Shown piece by piece: positions 46,336-54,748 of a stretch of 64,000 nucleotides of DNA; position 1 is the first letter of the stretch; each line of letters starts with the position of its first letter. Both the position numbers and the translations under genes were made by a program. This DNA is from Streptomyces sp. PT12. Its GTDB lineage: Bacteria > Actinomycetota > Actinomycetes > Streptomycetales > Streptomycetaceae. The notes below the pieces were generated by a model, which searched no databases, was not told where the DNA came from, and saw nothing but the letters and a program-made list of their open reading frames with translations. The stretch covers positions 124,001-188,000 of the forward strand of contig NZ_QEST01000235.1 of the NCBI RefSeq assembly GCF_003311645.1, read 5' to 3'.

Positions 46336-46508
46336 TTTCACGACCCTTGGAACCCGTAAGCGCGGGGGCCATGGGAAGGCGCACCGCCCATGACCTGGGG
46401 AGATGCTGCCATCCGGGCTCACTCCTAGAACCTCTAGAACTGAGCGTTCGGAGACCCCGAGGGCAACGAGTTCTGCCTCGACTGACGCCGCCCGGCCCCC
46501 ACCGGGGG

Positions 46509-47525
46509 TCACCCCCGTGCGCGGCGCCACTTTCGCAGGCTGACCATCTCGCGCGGCGGCGTCTCCTTGCTGCCGACCTCCACATAGGAGACCTCGGCGG
46601 CGTAGACGCTGCCCTCGGAGTCGACGGCCACGCTGTGCAGCCAGTTGAAGCGGTCCGGCTCCTCGCCCGGCAGGTCCGCGCCGAGGGAGGCGACCCTGCG
46701 GCCCTCGCGATCCATGACCCGGATCCGGTGGCCCAGGTTGGGGACGCCGTGCTGCACGGGCGGCGGGCCCTGCTCGGCGACATAGACGTTCGTGTCCTCG
46801 CCCCGGCCCGCGCAGACGGCGACCGCCTTGTGGGCGTGCCAGGTGGCGAGGAAGTCCCCGTCGAGGGAGAAGACCTGCACGCGGTGGTTCTCCCTGTCGC
46901 ACACGATCACCGCGTCGTCGCCGAACATGGCGACGTTGTGCGGCAGGCTGAACTGCCCCGGATCCGCGCCGGGTTCGCCCCATGACGCCACATGGCGGCC
47001 CTCGGCGTCGAAGCGGTGGACGCGCGAGTTACGGTAGCCGTCGGTGACGAAGACATCCCCGGTCACCGGCGAGATCGCCACATCCGTCGGCCTGTTGAAC
47101 GGCTCGCCGCTCTGGAAGCCGCTCGGCTTCCCGCTGCCCAGGGTCAGCAGCGCGGCGCCGTGCCGGTCGGTCTTGGTGACCCGGTTGCCCAGGTCGTCGA
47201 CCAGCCACAGATGGTCCTCGCGGTCCACGGTGATGGCGTGGGCGCGCGCGAAGCGGCAGCCTTTCCAGCGCGGCATCAGGTTGCCGTACGGGTCCTCGAA
47301 CAGCTCGGTCCCGGCGAACGGCGTCTCGTTGCCCCACATGTCCACGACGTTCCCGTCCCGGTCGAAGACCAGCACGGGCATGTTGCCCCGGTTGAAGACA
47401 TAGACGCGGTCCTGGGAGTCGACGGCGACGGACGTGGCCTCCTTGAGCCAGATCCCGTGCGGGATCTTCGCCCAGTAGGGCACCGGCTCGTATACGGTCT
47501 CGGCGGTCGCGGGTCCGACGGCCAT
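46509..47525 (-). CDS. NHL-repeat beta-propeller, peptidyl-hydroxyglycine lyase-like
   Basis: 338 residues from ATG 47525; GTG 47531 overlapping the upstream TGA is an alternative. Repeated blades: ATSVAVDSQDRVYVFNRGNM, then HAITVDREDHLWLVDDLGNR, TDVAISPVTGDVFVTDGYRN and VIVCDRENHRVQVFSLDGDF. This matches the six-bladed propeller of peptidyl-alpha-hydroxyglycine amidating-lyase-like proteins, but no signal peptide is present. It is co-transcribed with the Gfo/Idh dehydrogenase, so a carbohydrate lactonase role is also possible. Confidence 0.8.
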   Translation of the reverse strand: MAVGPATAETVYEPVPYWAKIPHGIWLKEATSVAVDSQDRVYVFNRGNMPVLVFDRDGNVVDMWGNETPFAGTELFEDPYGNLMPRWKGCRFARAHAITVDREDHLWLVDDLGNRVTKTDRHGAALLTLGSGKPSGFQSGEPFNRPTDVAISPVTGDVFVTDGYRNSRVHRFDAEGRHVASWGEPGADPGQFSLPHNVAMFGDDAVIVCDRENHRVQVFSLDGDFLATWHAHKAVAVCAGRGEDTNVYVAEQGPPPVQHGVPNLGHRIRVMDREGRRVASLGADLPGEEPDRFNWLHSVAVDSEGSVYAAEVSYVEVGSKETPPREMVSLRKWRRARG

Positions 47526-47527
47526 CC

Positions 47528-48877
47528 TCACTCTTCCCCGGCGTCCGCGATGTCCACCGCGCGCCCCGTGGCCAGCGACTCGTTGCCCGCGATGCCGACC
47601 GCGACGGCCCTGATGCCGTCCACCACCCCGGCCGCGCGGCCCAGTGGGTCCGCATCGCCGCCCCTGAACAGCGCGCGGAACAGCACCGCGTCCCCGCCCC
47701 CGTGGCCGCCCTCGGCCTCGGGGATCGGTATCTCCCGCGCGGGCTCCCAGTGCCGCTGGAGCACCAGCCGCTCGCCGTCGTGGCGGGCCCCTTCCGCCGC
47801 GGCGTCCTTGGCCATCGACGGGTCGACGGCCGCCGCGCGGCCCCCGCCCGTGATCACCGCGGCGCGCTCCACGACCTCGAGCTCCGCGCGCCCCTCGGTG
47901 CCGTTGACCGCGACCCGGTAACCCTCCCACGGGCTGTGGGCGTTGAGGCCGTAGCTCAACGTGGGGCCGCCCGCGTAGTCCACCACGAGGGCGAGGTTGT
48001 CCTCGATGGTGATGCCCTCGCCGAAGACGTCCAGGTCGCGCAGGTACCCGTCGTGGTGCTCGTTGTCCAGATAGAGCCCGCGCAGCTCCTCGTGGAGGCG
48101 CAGGTCGAGCAGGAACGGATCCTCCCCGGCGCGATCGGTCGTTCCGCGCGCCGGGCGGTCGGTCAACCCGCGCTCGGCGGCGTTGCGCGCCCCGTAGAAC
48201 TTCAGCGCGCCCGAGGCGTACACCCGTCGCGGAGCGTCATCGATCCACCAGTTGACGAGATCGAAGTGGTGGGACGCCTTGTGCACCAGCAGCCCGCCCG
48301 AGTTCGCCTTGTCGCGGTGCCAGCGGCGGAAGTAGTCGGCGCCGTGCTGGGTGTCGAGGACCCACTCGAACTGCACGCCGGTCACCCGCCCGACGGCGCC
48401 CGAGGCGATCAGCTCGCGCAGCGCGCTGTTCCTGGGCGAGTAACGGTAGTTGAACGTGACGACCAGGTCGCGGCCCGTCTCGTCCAGGGCCTTGGTGATC
48501 AGCGCCACCCCCGCCGCGTCCGTGGTCAGCGGCTTCTCGGTGATCACATCGGCGCCCGCCCGCAGCGAGCGCGCGATGACGTCGGCGTGGGTGTGGTCGG
48601 GGGAGGTCACCACGACCCGCTGGACGCCGCGTTCCTCGATCATCCGCTCCAGCTCGCCGCCGTCGTACGCGGCCGGGGTGCGCACTCCGGTGCCGAGCCC
48701 TCGGATCAGCTCGCGGTGGTAGGCGAGGCGCCCGGGGTTGGGGTCGAGCAGCGCGACCAGGTCGGCGACGTCGCGGTGTGCGCCGCACAGCGCCCTGACA
48801 TAGCTCTGCGCCCTGCTCCCGGTGCCGACGACCGCGTAGCGCGTGCGGCCGTCCCCGTGCTTCTCCGGTGTGGTCAA
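47528..48877 (-). CDS. Gfo/Idh/MocA-family oxidoreductase
   Basis: 449 residues from ATG 48877. Rossmann start YAVVGTGSRAQSYVRAL, then the conserved EKP triad in DVITEKPLTTDAAG, and the substrate domain RWHRDKANSGGLLVHKASHH with FDLVNWWIDD. The His and Asp here are typical of sugar or cyclitol dehydrogenases. NAD(P)-dependent oxidation of a sugar derivative is expected. It couples to the NHL gene through overlapping stop and start codons. A TetR gene is divergent. Confidence 0.9.
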   Translation of the reverse strand: MTTPEKHGDGRTRYAVVGTGSRAQSYVRALCGAHRDVADLVALLDPNPGRLAYHRELIRGLGTGVRTPAAYDGGELERMIEERGVQRVVVTSPDHTHADVIARSLRAGADVITEKPLTTDAAGVALITKALDETGRDLVVTFNYRYSPRNSALRELIASGAVGRVTGVQFEWVLDTQHGADYFRRWHRDKANSGGLLVHKASHHFDLVNWWIDDAPRRVYASGALKFYGARNAAERGLTDRPARGTTDRAGEDPFLLDLRLHEELRGLYLDNEHHDGYLRDLDVFGEGITIEDNLALVVDYAGGPTLSYGLNAHSPWEGYRVAVNGTEGRAELEVVERAAVITGGGRAAAVDPSMAKDAAAEGARHDGERLVLQRHWEPAREIPIPEAEGGHGGGDAVLFRALFRGGDADPLGRAAGVVDGIRAVAVGIAGNESLATGRAVDIADAGEE

Positions 48878-48991
48878 CGGGCGTTCCTCTCCTTGTGCAC
48901 ACAGTCGGTGAGCACTCTACGGAGCACACCGTGCGTTGGTGAAGCTTCTTGCGCAATTCTGTGCGATAAGGAATTTGAGTTCTCTCCAGAT

Positions 48992-49006
48992 TTGCATACA
49001 CTGCAA
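48992..49006. promoter_or_regulatory. TTGCA-TACAC-TGCAA operator candidate
   Basis: A 5+5 inverted repeat ending three bases before the TetR GTG at 49010, in the AT-rich gap shared with the Gfo/Idh gene. The nearness to the start suggests a leaderless tetR message and autorepression. Confidence 0.5.
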
Positions 49007-49009
49007 TGC

Positions 49010-49648
49010 GTGACCGACGCCCCCCTGAGCCTGCGCGAGCGCAAGAAGAGGGCCACCAAGGCCGCCCTCTCGGAGGCGGCCCTCAGGCTCGCCGCCGACC
49101 ACGGCGTCGAGCACGTCACGGTCGAGGCGATCAGCCACGCGGTCGGCGTCTCGCCCCGGACCTTCTTTAACTACTTCGACAGCCGCGACGACGCGTTCAC
49201 GATGATCGACGCGGAGATCGCGCAGCGGGTGCGGGACGCCGTCGAGGCCGCGCCTCCCGCCCTCTCGGCGCTCGACGCCGTCATCGAGGCGCTTGCCGAC
49301 GAGCTGGCGCACGTGGGGGCGCGGCAGGACGTGTGGGCGCTGCGCGCCGAAGTCCTCAATCGCGCACCCCACTTGCTGGCCCGCAGCCTGGGCGCGCACA
49401 TGGCCGACGAGCTGGCGATGGCCGCCGCGATCGCCCGCCGCCTGGGCCCGCCCCCGGACGGCGCGGGCGAGGACGGGGAGGGCCCCGGCCTCTACCCCCA
49501 CCTGCTCGCCGCCGTGGCCGGGACGGCCGTCCGCGTCGCCATCGAGCACTGGAGCCGCCACACCGGCGACGAGCCGATACCGGCCGTCTTCCGCAGGGTC
49601 TGCGCCCATCTCGCGGCGGGCCTGCCCGACCCACCGACCGGCGCCTGA
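49010..49648 (+). CDS. TetR-family regulator of the adjacent exporter
   Basis: 212 residues from GTG 49010. HTH: RKKRATKAALSEAALRLAAD, then VTVEAISHAVGVSPRTFFNY. The C-terminal part (TAVRVAIEHWSRHTGDEPIP) fits the MftR-like subgroup. It is followed 65 bases later by a DHA2 exporter, a standard repressor-pump pair. It could also act on the divergent Gfo/Idh unit. Confidence 0.92.
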   Translation: MTDAPLSLRERKKRATKAALSEAALRLAADHGVEHVTVEAISHAVGVSPRTFFNYFDSRDDAFTMIDAEIAQRVRDAVEAAPPALSALDAVIEALADELAHVGARQDVWALRAEVLNRAPHLLARSLGAHMADELAMAAAIARRLGPPPDGAGEDGEGPGLYPHLLAAVAGTAVRVAIEHWSRHTGDEPIPAVFRRVCAHLAAGLPDPPTGA

Positions 49649-49713
49649 TCACCAGGCCCGCCCGTTCACCACCGCTGTCACCACGGAACAACGGAACACA
49701 CGAGAAGGACGCT

Positions 49714-51372
49714 GTGACCACAACCGAGGCATCCGAGGCCGCGGAGGCAAGGGACCCCGCGCCTCCGGCCATGACCCAACGGCAGATACTCCAGGCGATG
49801 TCCGGCCTGATGGCGGGCATGTTCGTCGCCATCCTCGCGGGCACGGTGGTGGCCAACGCGCTGCCCCGCATCATCACCGACCTCGGCGCGAGCCAGTCCT
49901 CCTACACCTGGGTCGTCACCTCGGAGCTGCTGGCGATGACCGCCACGGTGCCGCTCTGGGGCAAGCTGGCCGACCTCTACAACAAGAAGCTGCTCCTCCA
50001 GCTCTCCCTCGGCATGTTCGTGGTGGGCTCCCTGCTGGCTGGCTTCTCGCAGGGCGTCGAGCTGCTGATCTTCAGCCGTGTCGTCCAGGGCATCGGCGCT
50101 GGCGGCCTGACCGCCCTCGTCCAGGTCGTCATGGCCGCCGTCATCCCACCCCGCCAACTCGGCAAGTACGCGGGCATCTTCGGCGCCGTCTTCGCTGTGG
50201 GAACGGTCGCGGGCCCGCTCGTCGGCGGCGTCATGGTCGACACGTCGTGGCTCGGCTGGCGCTGGTGCTTCTTCATCGGTGTCCCGTTCGCGCTCGCCGC
50301 GATCGTGCTGCTCCAACGCACCCTGTCGCTGCCGACGTTGCGCCGCGACGTGAAGATCGACTACCTGGGCGCCTTCCTCATCGTCGCGGGCGTCTCGACG
50401 GTCCTCATCTGGATCTCCTTCGCCGGGAACGAGTTCGACTGGCTGTCGTGGCAGACGGCCGCCCTCGCGGGCGGCGGCGCGCTCCTGCTCGTCTTCGCCG
50501 TGATCGTGGAGGCCCGCGTCCCCGAGCCGGTCATCCCGCTCGGCATCTTCCGCAACGCCACCGTCTCGCTGACCACTGCCGCCAGCTTCCTTGTCGGCGT
50601 CGCGATGTTCGGCGGCACGATCTTCCTGTCGCAGTTCTTCCAGATCTCGCTGGGCAAGTCGCCCACGGTGGCGGGCCTGATGAGCCTGCCGATGATCCTC
50701 GGCCTCCTGGTGTCCTCCACCGTCGCGGGCCAGATCATCACCAAGACCGGCTTCTGGAAGCGGCACCTGGTCATCGGTGGCGCCACGATGACGATCGGCC
50801 TCGCCCTGCTCGCCACGATCAACGCCGACACCAGCTTCTTCCTGCTCAGCCTCTACATGGCCATCCTCGGCATCGGCGTCGGCCTGTTGATGCAGAACCT
50901 CGTCCTTGCCGCGCAGAACGACGTGCCCGCCGCCGACCTGGGCGCGGCCACCTCGGTGCTGTCGTTCTTCCGCAGCATGGGCGGAACGATCGGCACCAGC
51001 GTGCTCGGCGCCGTGCTCGCCAACCGGGTGGCCAGCGAGATGGAGGCCAACCTCCCCGGCGGCGGAGGCGAGGGCGGCGACGCCCCCGCGGGCCATGGCG
51101 CGGTCCCCGACATCTCGATCCTGCCGGACCCGATCCGCCAGGTCATCGAGAACGCCTACGCTACGGCGACCGCCGAGCTGTTCCTCATCGCCACGCCCTG
51201 CGCGGCCGTCGCGTTCCTGGTGGTCCTCTTCATCAAGGAGAAGCCGCTCAAGACGACGAGCGGCGACCAGCGCCTCGCGGAGGAGGCGGCGGCCGCCGCC
51301 GCGGACGACGACGAGCCGAAGGACGCGAAGGACGCGAAGGGCGCCGCCCCGGCGATCACCAAGGCGCCGTGA
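49714..51372 (+). CDS. DHA2-family MFS drug exporter
   Basis: 552 residues from GTG 49714, with GAGAAGGA upstream. Fourteen membrane segments are inferred; motif A-like GKLADLYNKKLLLQLSL, motif C-like FAVGTVAGPLVGGVMVDTS, WLGWRWCFFIGVPFAL. A periplasmic loop near the end has a GGGGEGGDAPAGHG insert, and the C-tail is Asp/Lys-rich (DDDEPKDAKDAKGA). Probable efflux of a toxic or antibiotic compound, under the TetR gene before it. A perfect hairpin terminates the unit. Confidence 0.92.
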   Translation: MTTTEASEAAEARDPAPPAMTQRQILQAMSGLMAGMFVAILAGTVVANALPRIITDLGASQSSYTWVVTSELLAMTATVPLWGKLADLYNKKLLLQLSLGMFVVGSLLAGFSQGVELLIFSRVVQGIGAGGLTALVQVVMAAVIPPRQLGKYAGIFGAVFAVGTVAGPLVGGVMVDTSWLGWRWCFFIGVPFALAAIVLLQRTLSLPTLRRDVKIDYLGAFLIVAGVSTVLIWISFAGNEFDWLSWQTAALAGGGALLLVFAVIVEARVPEPVIPLGIFRNATVSLTTAASFLVGVAMFGGTIFLSQFFQISLGKSPTVAGLMSLPMILGLLVSSTVAGQIITKTGFWKRHLVIGGATMTIGLALLATINADTSFFLLSLYMAILGIGVGLLMQNLVLAAQNDVPAADLGAATSVLSFFRSMGGTIGTSVLGAVLANRVASEMEANLPGGGGEGGDAPAGHGAVPDISILPDPIRQVIENAYATATAELFLIATPCAAVAFLVVLFIKEKPLKTTSGDQRLAEEAAAAAADDDEPKDAKDAKGAAPAITKAP

Positions 51373-51379
51373 CGGGCCA

Positions 51380-51408
51380 GCCCGGCCCACCGTCGCGGTG
51401 GGCCGGGC
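51380..51408 (+). terminator. Perfect 12-bp terminator hairpin
   Basis: GCCCGGCCCACC (51380-51391) and GGTGGGCCGGGC (51397-51408) with a five-base loop, eight bases after the exporter stop and between convergent genes. Confidence 0.85.
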
Positions 51409-51429
51409 AGTTGACAGCTGGGTTGACGC

Positions 51430-51636
51430 CTATGCGGTGGGCAGGGTACCCGTCGTCACGGCGGTGACGAAGCGGTGCCAGGACGCGGTGGAGAAGGAAA
51501 GCTCCGCCGCGTTCTTGGTCTTTGAGTCGCGGACGGGGACGACGTGAGGAATGCCGTCAGCAACCTCGACGCAGGCGCCATTGTCCGAGCCGCTGTAGCT
51601 GGACTTGCGCCAAGTTGGCGGAGTGCTTGCTGTCAT
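51430..51636 (-). CDS. DUF397 protein, second copy of a tandem pair
   Basis: 68 residues. It differs from its neighbour at only a few positions outside the first dozen residues: WRKSSYSGSDNGACVEVADG, VPVRDSKTKNAAELSFSTAS. The nucleotide sequences are nearly identical, so the two arose by recent tandem duplication. Confidence 0.92.
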   Translation of the reverse strand: MTASTPPTWRKSSYSGSDNGACVEVADGIPHVVPVRDSKTKNAAELSFSTASWHRFVTAVTTGTLPTA

Positions 51637-51660
51637 CGCTGTACTCCTCCAGATTGAGGG

Positions 51661-51870
51661 CTATGCGGTGGGCAGGGTTCCTGCCGTGACGGCGGTGATG
51701 AAGCGGTGCCAGGACGCGGTGGAGAAGGAAAGCTCCGCCGTGTTCTTGGTTTTTGAGTCGCGGACGGGGACGACGTGAGGAATGCCGTCAGCAACCTCGA
51801 CGCAGGCGCCGTTCTCGGAGCCGCTGTAGCTGGACTTGCGCCAGTTCAGCGGAGCGCGGTTAGCCGCCAT
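51661..51870 (-). CDS. DUF397 protein, first copy of a tandem pair
   Basis: 69 residues from ATG 51870. WRKSSYSGSENGACVEVADG and VPVRDSKTKNTAELSFSTAS. Its start overlaps the end of the XRE gene by 11 nt, so it is the translationally coupled partner; the copy downstream at 51430 is the spare. Confidence 0.93.
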   Translation of the reverse strand: MAANRAPLNWRKSSYSGSENGACVEVADGIPHVVPVRDSKTKNTAELSFSTASWHRFITAVTAGTLPTA

Positions 51871-52693
51871 GGGTGTACTCCTCCAAATAACGTCGCATGA
51901 GATCGGCAGACTCATGATCCGGGAGCGCCATTGCGCACGCGATGTCGAAGCGCTGCACAAGGTCGACGATCTGCCGTGGTGATTCTACTACGTCCCCCGA
52001 ATCGAAGCTCTCGACCAGGGCAGCCCTGCCTCCGTCCTTGAGGGTCAGGAGGGTGAGGCTGCCGCCGAGCATGGGATGGAACCCCTGGTCGAACGGAAGC
52101 ACCTGGACCGTGACGCGCGAGCGTTCCGAGAAGGCAAGGATATGCTCCAACTGCCGTTTCATGATGCCCTTGTCCCGGGTGGGGCGCCTGAGCGATGCTT
52201 CGTCCATGATCGCCCAGTAGTAGGGCGGTTCGTCTCGGTCAAAGATCCCCTGACGGTTCAGCCGGGCATCCACCTTGACGCTCAGTTGGTCCGCCGATGA
52301 GGCGGGTAGTCCCGTGCGGAACAGCTCGTGCGCGTATTCCTTGGTCTGAAGCAGCCCAGGAATGACACTGCTCGTGAATACCTGGATCCGGAGAGAGTCA
52401 CGCTCCTTCCTGACGAAGTGGCGGCTGTACCGCGCGACGAGAACGTCCTGGGCCAGGCCGTGCAGCTCGGCGAGAACTCCATCCGTCTCGAAATAGGTGT
52501 CCAGCCGCGCGATCAACCCCGCGGACGCGGGCTGCTTTCCCAACTCCACGCGGCCGAGGTAGCTATGCGAGTACCCCCCGACCTTCTCGGACAACTGCCG
52601 CAGGGACAAACCCTTTCCCTCGCGCAGGCTGCGGACCCGACGGCCGAGCCGTGCGTCCGGCGACAGTTCGGCGTCTTCGCTGGTCAACTCCAC
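51860..52693 (-). CDS. XRE-family regulator with DUF5753 domain
   Basis: 277 residues from GTG 52693, with GAGGGG upstream. HTH: LGRRVRSLREGKGLSLRQLS, then YSHSYLGRVELGKQPASAGL. DUF5753: IQVFTSSVIPGLLQTKEYAH, YWAIMDEASLRRPTRDKGIM, VQVLPFDQGFHPMLGGSLTL. This is the full-length version of the frameshifted gene at 45225. With its DUF397 partners it forms a typical Streptomyces developmental or antibiotic-control pair. Confidence 0.93.
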   Translation of the reverse strand: MELTSEDAELSPDARLGRRVRSLREGKGLSLRQLSEKVGGYSHSYLGRVELGKQPASAGLIARLDTYFETDGVLAELHGLAQDVLVARYSRHFVRKERDSLRIQVFTSSVIPGLLQTKEYAHELFRTGLPASSADQLSVKVDARLNRQGIFDRDEPPYYWAIMDEASLRRPTRDKGIMKRQLEHILAFSERSRVTVQVLPFDQGFHPMLGGSLTLLTLKDGGRAALVESFDSGDVVESPRQIVDLVQRFDIACAMALPDHESADLMRRYLEEYTHGG

Positions 52694-52908
52694 TGTGCAC
52701 GCCCCCTCTAGACGTCTACTCACTGGACACCCGACCCAACTGGTGACACCCATGGCGTGCACCCTGCCTGGTCGGAAGGCCATGCTGTACCCGAGCCACA
52801 CGGACAGCACCTTCACCGTAACGGTATGTGTCCTCTGTGCGCGCTCCCGGCCGCCCGAAGCCACGGGCGATGCCCGATCGAGGCGAACAGCGTGAGGTGA
52901 ACACCCCC

Positions 52909-53061
52909 ATGAACACGCAGGACCCGGTGCCGCCACCCGACAGCGGAACGGGGGAGGGCGAGTTGCCGCCGCCCCCCACGTCGTCGGAAGAACTGGCCGC
53001 GCGCTGGGCGGAGTTGAACAAGCAGATCGACGCGCACCTTGAGGAGCTGAGGCGGAAGTGA
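52909..53061 (+). CDS. Small Pro-rich/helical protein
   Basis: 50 residues from ATG 52909 with GAGGTGA upstream. A Pro/Gly-rich first half (PVPPPDSGTGEGELPPPPTS) is followed by one helix (ARWAELNKQIDAHLEELRRK). No known motif. The stop overlaps the next GTG, starting a chain of three coupled small ORFs. Confidence 0.65.
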   Translation: MNTQDPVPPPDSGTGEGELPPPPTSSEELAARWAELNKQIDAHLEELRRK

Positions 53062-53399
53062 CGGGGCAGATCCAGCGGATCGAGGTGGACGGTGCGTCCA
53101 TACGGCGAGGTGATGTTCTGACGATCGGCGAACGCCCGTTCGTGGTGTTGGATCACGCGTCCTTGGGCGACGGCGAGTTCGGGATCACGTTCGTGACGGG
53201 GGAGTCGCTTTCCGTCCGGAAGTCCACGGCGATGACCGCGCTGCGCACGGACGTCCCCGGAATGCGCTCGCGCACGTTCTGGGTGAGCCGACTCCCGGCC
53301 CACGCCCACGCGGTGCCCACCAAGGGCGAGATCGTGGCCCAGGTCGTCGTCGGCTGCGCGCTCGTGGTCGCGATCGGTCTGGCGGTGGTGGCGCGATGA
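53058..53399 (+). CDS. Small protein with beta-rich domain and C-terminal membrane anchor
   Basis: 113 residues from GTG 53058 (GTGA overlap). Residues 1-65 form a small beta-rich unit (IEVDGASIRRGDVLTIGERP, ITFVTGESLSVRK) similar to the next protein; a C-terminal hydrophobic span (IVAQVVVGCALVVAIGLAVV) anchors it. Function is unknown. The stop overlaps the next ATG (ATGA). Confidence 0.68.
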   Translation: MTGQIQRIEVDGASIRRGDVLTIGERPFVVLDHASLGDGEFGITFVTGESLSVRKSTAMTALRTDVPGMRSRTFWVSRLPAHAHAVPTKGEIVAQVVVGCALVVAIGLAVVAR

Positions 53400-53653
53400 G
53401 CCGGAGCGGGATGGTGGCGATCGAGGTGACCGCCGCCACGGTCAAGCGGGGTGATCAACTCACCATTGGCGGCTCGGCGTTCACGGTGTGCGACATGTCG
53501 GCCCTGGCGAGCGGCGGCAAGCTGCTGCACTTCACCAGCGGCGAGACGTTCCACATGGGCTGCTTCACGGTCCTGTGGGCCAGCCGCCACATATCCCAAC
53601 TCCCGGGGTTCATCGCGCCGCGCGCCAGGCGTTACGAGGGAACGCGGCGTTGA
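53396..53653 (+). CDS. Small beta-rich protein paralogous to the preceding one
   Basis: 85 residues from ATG 53396. IEVTAATVKRGDQLTIGGSA and LHFTSGETFHMGCFTVLWA align with the preceding protein's (V/I)xRGDxLTIGxxxFxV...F(T)SGE pattern, but there is no membrane anchor. The pair looks like an anchored and a soluble copy of one fold. Function unknown. Confidence 0.68.
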   Translation: MSRSGMVAIEVTAATVKRGDQLTIGGSAFTVCDMSALASGGKLLHFTSGETFHMGCFTVLWASRHISQLPGFIAPRARRYEGTRR

Positions 53654-53773
53654 GACAAGAGGCCCGCGGGGTCGGTCAGGGGTGGCGCAGCCGGTTGAGG
53701 AGACCGCGGGCCCCTGCGGCGGGCTTGATCGCGTCCAGCCGGGCGAAGCGAATCCATAGAAAGGAACAGCACG

Positions 53774-54709
53774 ATGCCTGAGATCACGAGTGGCTGGGAC
53801 AGCTTCGTCGACCTGCCGAGAGAGGTGGAACAAGGCCTCATCGAGATCGGAAGGACGCTTCCTGTCTGGAGCATGAAGGGCACCTTCCTGGAGCCTTCCA
53901 CGGTGGAGCGGTACCGGACCCAACTGGGTTCGGCTCCGCTGTTCGATGAGATCAGGAACCGCCTTCGCTCGACGTTGAACGAAACGACCGGCGGATACGC
54001 CGTGGTGCGTCTCCGGGGCATCGCTCAGGCACTGGGAATCGGGGACGAGTTCCTGCGCTTGGCAACGGCGATTCTCGCCGAGGTAGCGATCCCCTTTCAG
54101 CCTTTCCAGCGGTGGCCGCTGTGGAAGGAGATCGGGACCAACCTCAACGCCAACCCCGGCATGTCCACCGGCATTGGGTACAACGCGTTTCACATGGACT
54201 TGGTCAATGCGACTCAGCCCCCGGATTACACGACGCTGCTGTGCGTCCGGCCTGACCCGATGGGTGCTGGCGCGAGCATCCTCTCTGATGCTCGCGCGGC
54301 CGTATCGCGCTTGTCGCCCTCAAGCCGCACCCTCCTGGCCGACGCTGCGTACAGCTACGGATCGTTCTTTGATCTGTCGGACGCTGGCGATGAGTACAAG
54401 CCGTTCCCCATTCTGGACGGCGAGCCCGCGAATCTCGGATTCGTTCGGTTCACCGCCAAGATGCTCGCGGAATCCGGACTTGATGAGGCACACGCCCAGG
54501 CGGCCAGGGAACTCGCGGACCAGCTGGTCGCCGGGCAGATCTCCTTTACGCTCCAGCGCGGTGACGTCCTCATCGTGAACCAGCACCGCTGGGTGCACGG
54601 CCGTGAACCGCTCGGCGACGGTCAGCACAACGTTCGGCCCGAGGACCGCCGCTTATTGCTCCAACTGTTCCTGCGCGACACGGGCCCCACGGAACCGATC
54701 GCCTCGTAG
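53774..54709 (+). CDS. TauD/clavaminate synthase-like Fe(II)/2-oxoglutarate oxygenase
   Basis: 311 residues from ATG 53774. The metal triad is His140-x-Asp142 in YNAFHMDLVN and the distal His275 with the 2-oxoglutarate-binding Arg277 in VNQHRWVHGREPL. GGYAVVRLRGIAQ at residues 73-85 matches the usual N-terminal strand. Such enzymes hydroxylate, desaturate or cyclise amino acids or natural-product intermediates. It follows three small genes in the same direction and faces a GT2 gene. Confidence 0.88.
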   Translation: MPEITSGWDSFVDLPREVEQGLIEIGRTLPVWSMKGTFLEPSTVERYRTQLGSAPLFDEIRNRLRSTLNETTGGYAVVRLRGIAQALGIGDEFLRLATAILAEVAIPFQPFQRWPLWKEIGTNLNANPGMSTGIGYNAFHMDLVNATQPPDYTTLLCVRPDPMGAGASILSDARAAVSRLSPSSRTLLADAAYSYGSFFDLSDAGDEYKPFPILDGEPANLGFVRFTAKMLAESGLDEAHAQAARELADQLVAGQISFTLQRGDVLIVNQHRWVHGREPLGDGQHNVRPEDRRLLLQLFLRDTGPTEPIAS

Positions 54710-54748
54710 GTGGCGAATACGAACGGCTGCCGGGCCTCGCTGACAGTC

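Noticed and set aside
52828-52908. Longer start for the small Pro-rich protein
   Set aside because: The ATG at 52909 has GAGGTGA upstream; the extension is Arg/Pro-rich and without a ribosome site.
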